Shown here: piece after piece, positions 1 through 25,550 of the stretch
Layout: the number at the start of each line of letters is the position of its first letter
How positions within the stretch are numbered: the first letter of the stretch is position 1
NCBI RefSeq assembly: GCF_030035675.1
Contig: NC_084497.1
Coordinates: forward strand, 26,464,455 to 26,528,454
Direction: 5' to 3'
DNA length: 64,000 nucleotides
Source of the DNA: Rhineura floridana
Lineage: Eukaryota; Chordata; Lepidosauria; Squamata; Rhineuridae
Translations under genes and position numbers: made by a program
Notes under the pieces: model-generated
Told to the model about the DNA's origin: nothing
The model's database searches: none
The model's input: only the letters and a program-made list of their open reading frames with translations

Positions 1-15300
<15,300 letters not shown>

Positions 15301-15663
15301 CATATAAGGAAGAAGGGGCGGGGGCAGACGCGTCGCTCCGCCCACGCCTCTTCCCAGAAGCTCCGTCCACACCTCCTTCCCTCCCCGGCTCTTCTCAACG
15401 CCATCCCGGCCCAAGGGAGAGATCTCTAGGCAGGATGGGTCAGCGTGGGTGCCTTTTCGGTTAGCATCGTTTTGGCAGTCTTCAGGCCAGTGCTCCACAT
15501 TTCCACACCCGTTTTAGATTGATGTATGCAAATAAATAAAACAACTCACCTGCATTTCAGTGTAGATTTCTCCTAATGTAGGCATGTTTGTGTGCGGTTT
15601 TGCTTAAGCGCACATTTTTTTGCAAAGCAATTTCCCCACATGTGCATTATTTCCATTTTTGAA

Positions 15664-15868
15664 AATGGAAATGGACTGCCTTCGAGTCGATCCCGACTTA
15701 TGGCAACCCTATGAAAAGGGTTTTCATGGTAAGTGATATTCAGAGGTGGTTTACCATTGCCTCCCTCTGAGGCTGAGACGCAGTGACTAGCCCAAAATCA
15801 CCCAGTGAGCTTCATGGCTGTGTGGGGATTTGTCGTAGTCCAACACTCTAACCACTATGCCACACTAG
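15664..15868 (-). mobile_element. Sauria-type SINE
   Basis: Inverse of the family: 'actgccttcgagtcgatccc' tail first, 'cattgcctccctctgaggct', then 'gtggggatttgtcgtagtcc' and the head 'taaccactatgccacactag'. About 480 bp upstream of the PANK4 start codon. Confidence 0.88.
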
Positions 15869-15965
15869 TTATGATTTAATAGACATCAAGACAGACGTAA
15901 GAACAAGTCTCAACCAATACAAAGAAACTGAATTATAATAAGTATCGGAAAAAAGTTTTAAACGT

Positions 15966-16056
15966 ACATTAATAAGGCTGCAATCCAACACATGTCTATT
16001 CAGAAGTAAGCTCTATTGGGTTCACTGGGACTTACCCCCAGGTAAGTGCGTCGGTC
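15966..16056. mobile_element. Short palindromic 'ggctgcaatcc' MITE
   Basis: 'aaggctgcaatccaacacat ... gaagtaagctctattgggtt ... gggacttacccccaggtaag'; the two halves are inverted. Common type in squamate DNA. Confidence 0.65.
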
Positions 16057-16154
16057 AGCTAAGAAATGTTCTCCAAAAGTCTGTATTTGTGGTGGATTTC
16101 TACTTTAATTTTCAATTTTTAAATAACTATCCCTTTGTAATACCTAGTGGGTGG

Positions 16155-16310
16155 TATTCAATGCTCACCCTACTCAGAGTAGACCCACTGAATTTATTAT
16201 TTGATTTATATCCCGCCCTTCCTCCCAGTAGGGAGTTAATGAACATTCGTAGCATAAGTTCATTAATTTCAATGGATCTACATAGGACTTAGTTGGATAC
16301 AACCCTCTGA
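16155..16310. mobile_element. Palindromic 'tactcagagtagac' MITE with an L2-tail insertion
   Basis: The MITE halves 'ttcaatgctcaccctactca' and 'ttagttggatacaaccctc' surround 'gatttatatcccgcccttcc', the inverse of an L2-type LINE/SINE tail. Confidence 0.55.
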
Positions 16311-16319
16311 CACCATATT

Positions 16320-17140
16320 CCTCATGATAAAGAGTTTACAATTAAACATCAGTATGGTTATCTTAGTTTAATTAATAAGATTTTCCCCAAATGTAATGCA
16401 TTTCTCTGTTATTTTTACTGATGTGTGCATGCTTAGGCATGCTCCACCCCAGTTTATGCACTTCAAATCAGCACCAGCATTGAGGGCTGAGCATGGTCAG
16501 TAGTCACAAAACATTGACTCCCAGTTTGAAGAAGAAATGAGAGGAGAGGACGGAATAAATTATCTTGAAGGAGGGCATGACTGGCACTCACCCCGAACAG
16601 GCACACTCCTGTTAGGAGGTGACCTTATGCTGCAACATTTTTGTTGCAGGTCCCGCTTCCTCAGTTTAAAAAAAAAAAATCTGGTGATGTCCACAAGGTG
16701 GTGCAACTTGATAGTGTTGCCGTTCCTCCTTTCCCTTCCTGAAGGGGAAAAAGGGAGCTCTTGTTCTGTTATACTTTTGCGGCTGCTTGGACGTGACTGC
16801 ACTCTTCCTCCTGTTGGTAAACCACCCCTGCAGGCATGCACAACCAGATTGGGTTGACGAATCAGCATGGACTCCATGTGTCTCTTTCAGAGAACAGACA
16901 GATCTAGGACTTGGGTCCGCCACTCTGCTACTAACAGCCATTTGGCTCCAAGTAAATGGTGAAGGTGGAACTAACAACAGGATAGAATACCAGACCGTAT
17001 CAATATTGCCCAAGGAACATGTCTACCATGGTTGTGGTCCTTAACAGCTATAATTTCCTGCCATTTTGGAGCTTGGGTGAACATAAATGGTCCCTAACAA
17101 GTTAAACCAAAAGGTTTTTGGTTAATTGATGATAACTAAG
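16320..17140. other. Intergenic stretch, nothing recognised
   Basis: Between PANK4 and HES5-like gene A. Several open frames run through it, but none has a recognisable protein, splice structure or codon pattern. Confidence 0.5.
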
Positions 17141-17149
17141 GCCATTATG

Positions 17150-17336
17150 AGAGCCAGTGTGGTGTAGTGGTTAACGTGTTGGACTATGACCTGGGAGACC
17201 AGGGTTCGAATCCCCACATAGCCATGAAGCTCACTGGGTGACCTTGGGCCAGTCACTGCCTCTCAGCCTCATGGAAACCCAATTCATAGGGTCGCCATAA
17301 GTCGGAATCGACTTGAAGGTAGTACATTTATATTTT
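17150..17336 (+). mobile_element. Sauria-type SINE
   Basis: Complete head 'gagagccagtgtggtgtagt', B box 'gggttcgaatcccc', Bov-B-like tail 'gtcgccataagtcggaatcg'. It is flanked by 'aaggccatt' on both sides, a probable target duplication. Confidence 0.92.
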
Positions 17337-17350
17337 TAAGGCCATTTTGA

Positions 17351-17575
17351 GAGCCAGTGTGGTGTAGTGGTTAGAGTGTTGGACTATGACCTGGGAGACC
17401 AGGGTTTGAATCCCCACACAGCCATGAAGCTCCCTGGGTGACCTTGGGCCAGTCACTGCCTCTCAGCCTCAGAGGGAGGCAATGGGAAACCCCCTCTGAA
17501 TACCGCTTACCATGAAAACCATATTCATAGGGTCGCCATAAGTCGGGATCGACTTGAAGGCAGTCCATTTCCATT
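17351..17575 (+). mobile_element. Sauria-type SINE, full length
   Basis: Second copy immediately after the first. It retains the middle segment 'agagggaggcaatgggaaac' that the first copy lacks, and ends 'gggatcgacttgaaggcagt'. Confidence 0.92.
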
Positions 17576-17825
17576 TAGAACATATGACAAAATAATAAAG
17601 ATGAGAGAGAGCTTTAGAACATGCATAGAGTGCCTTTTCTGGACCTCTGGGTAAATAAACCACAACAACCTCCACACATCTAGAATTAGGGGGCAAGAGC
17701 TCGGGTGTTTTATGTTTCATCGCAATCATGACTTTTTAAAATCCTCTGTTATGTGGACAGTTTGCTAAAGCTGTGCTCCTAGGCACACACATGGAGTTAG
17801 CTCCATTTAATACAGTGGAACTAAA

Positions 17826-17917
17826 AGTGCAATCCTTACCATGTCTGCTCAAAAGTAAGCCCTACTGAATTCAATGGGGCTTACTTCCAGGTAAGTGGGG
17901 TTAGGATTGCAGCCTTA
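17826..17917. mobile_element. Short palindromic 'gtgcaatcc' MITE
   Basis: 'aagtgcaatccttaccatgt ... tcaatggggcttacttccag ... ggttaggattgcagcctt'. Ends are inverted copies. Confidence 0.7.
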
Positions 17918-18044
17918 ATTCATGAATAAGGAATATAAAGCAAAATGAAGACTCCCTATGCCTCTGATATTCAAAACAAAATGCTCAGGATATTCATCTA
18001 AACCCGAAAAACTCACTGGGTACACAAATGTATTTAAGGCAAGC

Positions 18045-18550
18045 CAGCTTTTATTTAATTTTCAGTCACTGTGCAAAAGTTTCAGAAATACCATCTATGG
18101 TTTCCAACTGATTACAAATTCTGTGCATCCTGCTCGACAGCATGACCTCGTCTCTAAGGACAGTAATAGACAAAGATTAAGTACCATGAAAACAGTTATG
18201 GTACTTAAAATAAAAAAAGGTAAATACGATTTGTACAATTAGCCTTTCATAAAAGACATTGTTAGAACAGTTGATGTTATACAAATTTCAGCACCGTTGG
18301 CTGTTACGTTCCTTCCTATGAGGATCGAAAACTATGTTTCTGCCTTTATAAAAAGCATCCAACATCTCGAACACAAACACTCTGCCTTAGAGAGTCAACC
18401 GATATCAAAGAACATCCTCTACGCGACTACCGTCACAAGGTAACACTTTTTTCTTGCCAGGCTCAATACATTCTACAAATGTTATCGAACTTCATTACGG
18501 CAGCAATACAAAGGCCAGATTTTTCTTCTTCAAAATAGTCTCTTGTGTCT
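18045..18550 (-). other. Probable 3' UTR end, perhaps of HES5-like gene A
   Basis: Unique AT-rich sequence with no repeats. On the minus strand it runs into AATAAA (18050-18055) followed by GT-rich 'tttgtgtaccc'. It lies 0.8-1.3 kb downstream of the gene A stop codon on the same strand. Assignment to gene A is inference; a MITE at 18564 lies between. Confidence 0.4.
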
Positions 18551-18563
18551 GTGGGCACAGCTA

Positions 18564-18667
18564 CAGAGCTTGGAAAAGTTACTTTTTTTGAACTACAACT
18601 CCCATCATGGCCACTGGATTGGGCTGATGGGAGATGTAGTTCAAAAAAAGTAACTTTTCCAAGCCCT
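18564..18667. mobile_element. Palindromic hAT-like MITE
   Basis: Starts cagagcttggaaaagttac and ends in the inverse. The central loop is a few bases shorter than in sister copies. No clear target duplication. Confidence 0.85.
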
Positions 18668-18849
18668 AAAGAGCAGAGGTTTCCCAGACTACACCTGCCC
18701 TAGAAATCTGTATAGGATTTACGTCAATTTGACAACCTAAAGCTGTCCTTGAACTGTGATTATGCCTCTTACTCACATGGATGGAGCAGGAGATACATGC
18801 ACAGACAGAAACCTACTTTTTTTGCATGGCTGGAGTGTCACCTACTGAA

Positions 18850-18960
18850 CAAAGGCAAGAGTCACAACCACTGCTCTGCCCACTTCTGCCTTTGACCCCG
18901 CCTACCACTGGCATGCGGCCCCCTGAAGGTTCCCCAGAAGGGAATGTGGCCCTGAGAATT
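18850..18960 (-). mobile_element. Fragment of the 'gggtggggaaac' hAT-like family
   Basis: 'ctgcccacttctgcctttga ... ggttccccagaagggaatgt' matches the end segments of the copies at 42040-42120 and 62590-62660. Confidence 0.55.
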
Positions 18961-19383
18961 ATAACGGATCATTTGTCGTCCCCTAAACTTCATCACAGTT
19001 CCCAGGATCCTCCAGGGAGAAGGGATCATAGGTAAAAAGTATTCACCCTGGCCACCCCAATGGGAATAGTGTGTTTGTGTGTGATCATCACTGCTCTGGT
19101 TGCAAGTCCCACAAAGCACAGAGACTCTTTTGAAAAAGAAAGGAGCCTTAAAAACTTCTTAGAAGTTACTTTTTTTGGAAAACCAACCAACCCCAAACAC
19201 AGTACCCCTTTCTATCCACTAATGATAACAGAACATCAGCTTCAAGATCCAGAAACCGAGCAAGATTTAAATGACTTCTTGTTCCTCTTGGAACAGCTAT
19301 CCGGAATTCTCCTAACACAAAGATGACTTTTGTTCATTCTTTTAGAATGGTTTTCTCTCTCTCTTTGTATGGTGCTCAGTCTT

Positions 19384-21474
19384 TCAAAATGGAGAAGGCG
19401 TTCCGACTGTCAAATATCGAAGCATGCTAAGCTGGACATATTCTCCCCTACTTATTAGAGAACTGATGCAGGATTCATAGAGCAGGTCACCAACTCCTCC
19501 GGGATGACTTAAAACGTATCTGGAACAGATATCTCCTACCAAGGCCTCCAGAGTTTGCAAGTTGGCTTTGATATTGCCTTCTTGAGTGATGCCTTGTGGA
19601 GCAGAGTGGGGATCGGAGTGGTGCATGTGACGGTCATCGCCCAAAGGCTTCTGGAAGTGCCTTAAGAGCTTGCTCTGGGTTTTGGAGTCTGTTGAGTGGA
19701 TGGCCAGGAACTGCAGAGTTTCCTTGAGGCGGGAGGAATAGGATTTAGAGGCGAGGATGCTCACAGTGAAGTCTGGGCCTACAATAATAACATACAGTAG
19801 CTATGTATAGCTATCCAACACATTAAACCTAGTTGAATAGCCCTGTTTTCTCCCCAGGGAGCCTTGGGAACTGTTGTTGGATCAAGGACCCCAGGGAGAC
19901 TTAGGAACTATCAGATGGCACTAGGGATCTTCCTTGGAATCTCAGCACCCTGACCAAACTATAACTCCCAGGATTCTGTAGGGGAAGCTATGCGTTGAAA
20001 ATGACATTAAACTTATAATAGGTTTCTAGTGCAGATAAACAGGACCACCACTCACTCTGGCTACATTTCAGGTAGCTGACAGTCATCTCCAGAACATCAG
20101 CTTTCTCCAGCTTGGAGTTGGGCTGGTGTCTCTGGAATTCCTTCTCTTGCAGGAGTTTCAGTTGCTCGATGCTGCCGTTGATGCGGTCTCGACGTATCTT
20201 CTGCACCATGGGCTTCTGCAGCTGTGAGGTGACAAGGAGGGGGGAGAGAGAGTTAGCAAATCCCATATGGAGATGGGCCATTGCTCGTCTGCTTTGCATG
20301 CTCAAGGTCAAAGGTTCAATGCCTGGCATCTCCAGGCGTGGCTGGGAAAGACTCCCTGCCTGGAATCGTGGAGAGCCTCTGCCAGTCAGTGTAGACAATA
20401 TAGAGCTAGATGGACCTTTGATCTGACTCTGTATAAGCAGAGCTTGGAAAAGTTACCTTTTTTAAACTACAACTCCCATCAGCCCAATCCAGTGGCCATG
20501 CTGGCTGGGGCTGATGGGAGTTGTAGTTCAAAAAAGTAACTTTTCCAAGCTATTTATTTATTTATTTATTTGTTTGTTGAATTTCTATACCGCCCGACTA
20601 GCATAGCTCTCTGGGCGGTGAGCATAGCTCATGCAGGTCCCTATGCTTCTGTGTTCATTTCCCTAGCTTTCCGCAGCCTCATCTCTGTTCACAAGTGAGG
20701 ACCTGATGATTTTGAGCAGGATAATAGAATAGGGTTGGGCAGGAAATTCGATTCAGTTTGCATTTAGAGCCAAATCCATCAAATTCCCGCTTTCCAAAAT
20801 CATATGAGAACCAAGACACAGCCATTCTTTGGAGTTTGCACTTATCCAAATTTTGCTGTGCAGTTCTCCAACCAAGCAACGTTTACAAAAAGGCATAGAA
20901 AGTGTGCACAAAATGGATACGTTGATGAAAGTAATGTTTAAAAAAATGCATTCTGTTAGGGTAAATTGCTTGCCAAAGATGTGTACATTTGTCAAAACCG
21001 CACACAAAAATGTATTTATTAGAGACATTTGTACGGCCATAGTACCCTCAATAGCCCAATCTTGTCTGATCTTGGAAGCTAAGCAAGGTCAGGCCTGGTT
21101 AGTCCTTGGATGGGAGACTGCCTGCGAACACCGGGTGCTGTAGGCTTAGAGGAAGGCAATGGTAAACCACCTCTGAATACCTCTTACCTTGAAAACCCTA
21201 TGAATATATATATATATAAAAGATTCATAGGGTCGCCATAAATCGTAATCGACTTGAAGGCATGTAACAACAACAAGGGATATTTGTACTAAAATGCAAA
21301 TTGCTGCAGAAATGTGGAGAACTGAATTTAAGATGACAAAAATGAGGAACGGAGAGAACCCAAATGAGCCGATCATTCCATCCCTATAATAGAAAAAAAA
21401 ATAGTACTTACTCTGTTTTTCTCTCCGACTGTCTGGATTTCCAGTGAGGGAACGGGAACGCCGGATGTTGCCAT
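19384..21474 (-). CDS. HES5-like bHLH-Orange gene A, diverged copy next to PANK4
   Basis: Three exons: 21412-21474, 20056-20221, 19384-19778, with AG/GT junctions in phases 0 and 1 as in genes B and C. The protein begins MATSGVPVPSLEIQ; the bHLH follows ([33 protein letters not shown]), then an Orange-type segment (LKETLQFLAIHS, LLRHFQKP). HES5 proteins are Notch-induced nuclear repressors. Two key features are lost. Residue 28 is Gln (VQKIRRDR) where HES proteins have the DNA-contacting Glu. The codons for WRPW and stop exist at 19536-19550 but in another frame, so a net indel between about 19570 and 19644 replaces the Groucho-binding tail with an unrelated one (207 residues in total). The promoter and splice sites look intact. 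It holds the mammalian HES5 position and strand. It may be a decaying gene, a changed-function paralogue, or partly a sequencing error. Confidence 0.85.
20266..20437 (+). mobile_element. tRNA-derived SINE in intron 1 of HES5-like gene A
   Basis: 'agatgggccattgctcgtct', B box 'aggttcaatgcctggcatct', then 'cagtgtagacaatatagagc'. It is cut by the following MITE. Confidence 0.75.
20438..20551. mobile_element. Palindromic hAT-like MITE, right end cut
   Basis: Starts cagagcttggaaaagttac; the inverse end stops at 'ccaagct', where an (attt)n tail of another repeat begins. Confidence 0.85.
20552..20645 (-). mobile_element. L2-type LINE/SINE tail
   Basis: (attt)n followed by 'atttctataccgcccgacta ... 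ctctgggcggtgagcatagc', the inverse of the L2 ending at 41650-41700. Confidence 0.6.
20731..21385 (+). mobile_element. 'AGGGATGG' repeat, copy 1, with a 5S-SINE inside
   Basis: Starts 'agggttgggcaggaaattcg', contains 'tccaaattttgctgtgcagt', 'aaaatgcattctgttaggg' and ends 'atcattccatccct'. First of about fifteen copies in this window. Lies in intron 1 of gene A. Confidence 0.75.
21031..21278 (+). mobile_element. 5S rRNA-derived SINE with Bov-B-like tail
   Basis: 21031-21148 is an almost complete 5S rRNA sequence (gtacggccatagtacc, gtctgatcttggaagctaag, ggatgggagactgcctg, accgggtgctgtaggctt). It is followed by 'gaggaaggcaatggtaaacc' and the Bov-B-type ending 'gtcgccataaatcgtaatcg ... acaacaaca'. 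The flanks gacatttgta and gatatttgta form an imperfect target duplication. This is a retroposon, not a 5S gene: it carries substitutions and lacks a terminator after the 5S part. Confidence 0.92.
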
Positions 21475-21547
21475 GATTAACCCAGGAGCGCAAGCAAATG
21501 TTTGGCTTCAGATCTGTTGCATGGAACGAGAAAGGCGAGAGGGCCTG

Positions 21548-21625
21548 TTTTTATATCCACGAGCCACGTACAAAATTCGTGGGTCCAAAGAGTCTTTGAG
21601 TTTCCCACACTCCCTAGCCAATTGG
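21548..21625 (-). promoter_or_regulatory. Promoter of HES5-like gene A (CCAAT, RBPJ site, TATA)
   Basis: On the minus strand: ccaattgg (21618-21625), gtgtgggaaac (21600-21610, RBPJ/CSL consensus) and tataaaaa (21548-21555), 74 bp before the ATG. The order and spacing are the same as for genes B and C. Confidence 0.85.
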
Positions 21626-22139
21626 AGGAGTTGCTCTGGAACAATAGGGGAAGCATCTATTACAGCGTGGTTAATTGACTATGAATCGCTTTGGGATAAT
21701 ACCCAGCTCCCCAAGGAGCAGGTGGACTGGGGGAGCCCAGGTTACAATAAAGACAAGCTTCAAGAAAGATGGGATGGGAATGTGGGAAAAGCCATTATCC
21801 TCAAACTTGCAAGTCTGGCCTCGGGGACACTGATATCTCAGTAATGCGCCCTTTTTTTCAGGACGCAGCAAAATGAAACATCAGAGAGCAACACTTGGGC
21901 AAACTGTGCGCGCGCATGCCTGCTTGCGTGCACCTTCCCTTCCCCTTCTAACTTGCCTGTTTTCCAAAGAGTCCCTTAAAGGGGTCGTGGTGGTGAGGGA
22001 TTGCAGAATTAGAGAGGCGACGGTCTTTTTAGTTGACATTCAAGTTTCCTGAAGGAATACAAGACTGGAGAATTGCATTGCAAACTTTCAAAGGATGACT
22101 GTGTCTCTGTTTGCATATTGTTTCAGAAAGTGTGGATTA

Positions 22140-22760
22140 GCTGAGTCCGCCTTTAAAGGCATCCTGAATCAACCTGACAGAGTCTTACATGTTATATTCT
22201 CCAAAGCAGTGCTGATTTTGACCTATAAAGTTATTTACGGTTCAGGACCCCAATATCTTGTGGAACCCCTCTCTGGATATGAACCTCCCCGGACCCTTAG
22301 ATCTTCCGAGGCCCTTCTCCAGGTCCCCCTCTGAGGGTGGTGACAAGGGAGAGTGTCTTTTCAGGTGTGGCTCCTCATCTGTGGAATACGTTCCCAAGTG
22401 AGGTCCACCTGGCGCCTTCACTGACATTGTTTCCGTGCCAGGTAAAGACTAACTTGTTTTCCAAGGCATTAGACCAGCCTTTCCCAACCAGTGTGCCTCC
22501 AGATGTTGTTGGACCACAACTCCCATCTTCCTGACCATTGGCAATGCTGGCTGAAGCTGATGGGAGTTGTGGTCCAACAACATCTGGAGGCACGCTGGTT
22601 GGGAAAGGCTGCATTAGACTGAGATGATGTTGCCTGTTAGTATGCTGCCCAAAGCTTCCTGTCGCTGTATAGGGGTTTTGCTGTTTTATTGTTTTGTTAT
22701 TTTAGCATGATATATTTAGTTGTGTTTTTAACATTGTTTTAAGTCACTTGGAGACCCTTG
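22140..22760 (+). mobile_element. L2-type LINE 3' end, split by a MITE
   Basis: 'ttgacctataaagttattta', 'ggtgtggctcctcatctgtg' and 'tgccaggtaaagactaactt' match the C-terminal coding end of the L2s at 40600 and 41237. It continues after the MITE with 'ctgcccaaagcttcctgtcg'. Confidence 0.75.
22475..22611. mobile_element. hAT-like MITE, 137 bp
   Basis: Terminal inverted repeat cagcctttcccaacc / ggttgggaaaggctg. Exact 8-bp target duplication cattagac at 22467-22474 and 22612-22619. Inserted in the L2 above. Confidence 0.93.
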
Positions 22761-23214
22761 AGCAGCAAGCAACTAAGAAACAGTATTATTCAGCAAATTC
22801 CCCTATTTTTTAAGAAAATGGTGAATTATTCAGCACAAAAAGGCCCAGTCCATATTGTAAGCTCAACTAGTCTTGCTGTGTGCAAGAAATCAAACCACCT
22901 ATCCTTCCTTCTTCTTCTTCTTTTTTTAAAAAAATTGTTTTAACACAAAAGATCACAAAGGTCAAAATATGAAATACAACTATTTTTCAGTCACCAAAGT
23001 CAACCTTGCTAGAAAGGTCAGGAAGAGGACAGAAGAAAATACTTGTAAAGGCAGGGATAGGAAGACGGCAGGAAGGAAGAGTCCAAAAAAGAGAGTAAAT
23101 CTGATTGCTACCCTTTACCAGTAAATTCCATCTTATTTTTAAGCAGGTAGCCTCTGGGAAGCACCATGTGCCTTCAAGCAAGCAGTCCTCAGCAAGGGAG
23201 TGTATTACCTTCCT

Positions 23215-23425
23215 TCCTTTATTTATTTATTACATTTATATACCACCTTTCCTCCAAGGAGCTCAAGGTGGCGTACATGTTTCTCCCCCTCTCCATTTCA
23301 TCCTCACATCAACCCTGTGAGGTAGGTTATGCTGAGAGACAGAAAGCTTCATGGCTGAATGGAGATTCAAACCCTGGGCTCCCCAGATCATAGTCCGACA
23401 CTCTAACCACCACACCACACTGACC
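23215..23425 (-). mobile_element. tRNA-derived SINE with L2-like tail
   Basis: (attt)n, 'acatttatataccacctttc', 'accctgtgaggtaggttatg', 'gagattcaaaccctgggctc' (B box inverse) and 'taaccaccacaccacactga' (head inverse). Confidence 0.85.
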
Positions 23426-23442
23426 CTCACTTCCTATTTTGT

Positions 23443-23572
23443 TGTTTTTGTTGTTATATGCCTTATGACTTATGGCGACCCTATGACCCTTTTTTGGATA
23501 TATTCATATTCATAGGGTTTCATGGTAAGAGGTATTCAGAGGGGGTTTACCATTGCCTTCCTCTAAGCCTAA
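23443..23572 (-). mobile_element. 5S-type SINE, tail half only
   Basis: Inverse of the tail of the 5S-SINE at 21140-21278, including 'cattgccttcctctaagcct', the exact junction text downstream of the 5S part. The 5S head is missing, so this copy is 5' truncated. Confidence 0.7.
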
Positions 23573-23624
23573 ATCTGCTCTGAGTAGGATTGAGTTGAAC
23601 ACAACTCAAACTCTGCCTTTGACA

Positions 23625-23626
23625 TT

Positions 23627-23657
<31 letters not shown>

Positions 23658-23850
23658 TTATTTAATTTGTATCCCGCCCTTCCTCGCAGCAGGAGCCCAG
23701 GGCGGCAAACAAAGCGCTAAAAACACTTTAAAACATCATAAAAACAGATCTTAAAATACATTAAAACAAAACAGCATTAAAAACATTTAAAAAAAAAACT
23801 TGAAAAAAGGGTTAAAAACATTATTAAAAAACATATTAAGCAATCCTAAC
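23625..23850 (-). mobile_element. L2-type tail with poly-A-rich extension
   Basis: (ttta)n then 'tttgtatcccgcccttcctc' and 'agcaggagcccagggcggca', followed by 'aaaacattaaaa' runs. Confidence 0.65.
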
Positions 23851-24190
23851 ACAGACGCAGACTGAGCAACACTGAGCCGCCCTGAATGAGGACAGGAGGA
23901 AGGCGTGAGAAGAGTCCAGAGGGGGTGGCCGGCACGGGAGGTTTCCTCCAGGATAGGAAATCGGATGTACAGGGGTTTTTATGGTGGGGGGGAGTGAGTG
24001 GATAATATGAAATGAGTGGATTTTAGTAATGGCTGCCCACCACCCACACAAAGGCCCCGAGGGACTCCTGAGGGGCTGCCCCCCTTTGTGAAAGAACTCT
24101 CCTTCCCTCCTCATCTCTCCACCTCCCCCCCCCCCCAAATAACCCCTTAGAGTACAGGCCAGATGGTGTAAAAAGGCATCAGCTCTCTGA

Positions 24191-24284
24191 TCAGGCACAT
24201 GCCTTTTGTTGACAGTTTAACGCCATGAATGAAGCAATGTGTGGGAAACGGGGATTTGTGGACTCACACCACCTGAGGTGAATG
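24191..24284 (+). promoter_or_regulatory. Candidate Notch-response module E1
   Basis: Contains aggcacatgccttttgttg, gccatgaatg, gtgtgggaaac (24239-24249) and actcacaccacctgagg. It aligns with modules E2-E5 and lies 2.7 kb upstream of the gene A start. Unique sequence between repeats. Function is inferred from the RBPJ consensus and the paralogy. Confidence 0.65.
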
Positions 24285-24659
24285 GTGAACTAGGCTGTCA
24301 TGCTCCAAACAGCAACCCCCTTTATGAGAGCGGGGAGGGAGGGAGATGCCTTTCCTTTCCTTTCCATACCCCATTTATAGGCCCATTAAAACCACGAGGT
24401 CTTGCCTTCCTCCATCTGCTGACAGTTAATTCTGGCAGGGGGCAGGGGGGCAGAGAAAGAAAAGAGCCTTTCCATTCTCATCATCCTTTGACTTTGAAGG
24501 CCTACGTCCAGAAGCGCTTGGCTGCTTTTCATTTTTCTGCTGAAGGGATTGCACTTTGCCCGTGCTCAGAGTCACTTTCTGATCCACCTGAAAGGCCCCA
24601 GTCAGGAAAAGAGACCCTGAAAACTGACTCCCTGGCTTATTTGAAACTGGGGATGGAGA

Positions 24660-24915
24660 CAGTAGTGTAGTGGCAACTTCAGAAGTGAGGGGTCCCTTCA
24701 TGATAGTTACAGCCATGCCCTCTCACAGCCATGCCACCTTTTCCACTGTCCCATGTTTCCCATGCTCTTCCCATCATCTTCCAAGCCTGTGCACCACTAC
24801 AACAGATGCCCCTAGGAGTCAATCAGCTTGAAAGGGGAGGCTGTGTGTTAGCTACTGAGAAGAGTCTTCTCAATGGGTGGATCACCTCCTTTCATTCTGA
24901 TTTCATTCTGATGTC
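24660..24915 (+). mobile_element. hAT-like element, 'cagtggtgtagt' family, left part
   Basis: Starts cagtagtgtagtggcaactt and contains 'gcccctaggagtcaatcagc' and 'tactgagaagagtcttctca'. The right terminal repeat is missing. Full copy at 32552-32950. Confidence 0.8.
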
Positions 24916-25144
24916 CCAACTGCATCTGAAGGGCCATAGATGCAAGGGGGGGTGGGCAAGCGCACAGCTGTATGTGTCAACTCCCTTGTGACATTGGACC
25001 CTGTCCGACTGGAAGTCCCGGTGCTATGGAAGTCTTCACGGGCATGCATAGAAGTCTCCATTCCTGCCGATGTTCACACTCCTGATTTAAGCTCCGCCCC
25101 AGTAATGTCAGTAGGAACCAAGTTCAACTCACTGTACCTGGATC

Positions 25145-25262
25145 CTTAGGGTTGCATCTAGTGGTAGTCCCACTCAGAGCAGACCCATGGAAATGAACGG
25201 GCATGGCTAACGTAGGCCCATTCATTTCAGTGGAGGGCATTCAGCTGAGTCCTCCTCAGACC
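25145..25262. mobile_element. Palindromic 'tagtcccactcagagcagac' MITE
   Basis: 'ccttagggttgcatctagtg ... gcccattcatttcagtggag'. Same family as 3593. Confidence 0.6.
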
Positions 25263-25436
25263 CACAGAAATTAAGGACCCTAAGTGATTTGTGTGTCCAT
25301 TGACTTGCATGTTAGTGTGTGGATTTCTTCTAATAGAGACACGTTTGTGTGCAATTTTGCTTGAAAAACATTTTTGCAAATAGGTTTCTACACACACACA
25401 CACACACATTATTAACACTATTCCCTTGCAATACAT

Positions 25437-25550
25437 ACTGGGGGAAATTCAGTGCTAGGACTCCGACTTTGAAAAAGAGCCGTTGACATTAAGGGGCATG
25501 ACTAACTTAGGCTCATTAACTGCAGTGGGTCTACTTAGTTGGAGACGACC
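25437..25550. mobile_element. Palindromic MITE, second copy
   Basis: 'gggggaaattcagtgctagg ... taacttaggctcattaactg ... gggtctacttagttggagac'. It is 175 bp from the previous copy; a fragment of the AGGGATGG repeat lies between them (about 25295-25400). Confidence 0.55.

Noticed and set aside
19536-19660. A small intron that would restore WRPW in gene A
   Set aside because: The interval is only about 100 bp, HES5 genes have no intron there, and no convincing donor/acceptor pair is visible.
21031-21148. Genuine 5S rRNA gene
   Set aside because: Substituted relative to 5S rRNA, single, followed by a SINE tail with a target duplication; it is a 5S-derived retroposon.
24239-24670. 143-residue open frame starting at the E1 RBPJ site
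   Set aside because: Chance frame through module E1 and into a hAT-like element; no domain, no splice context.
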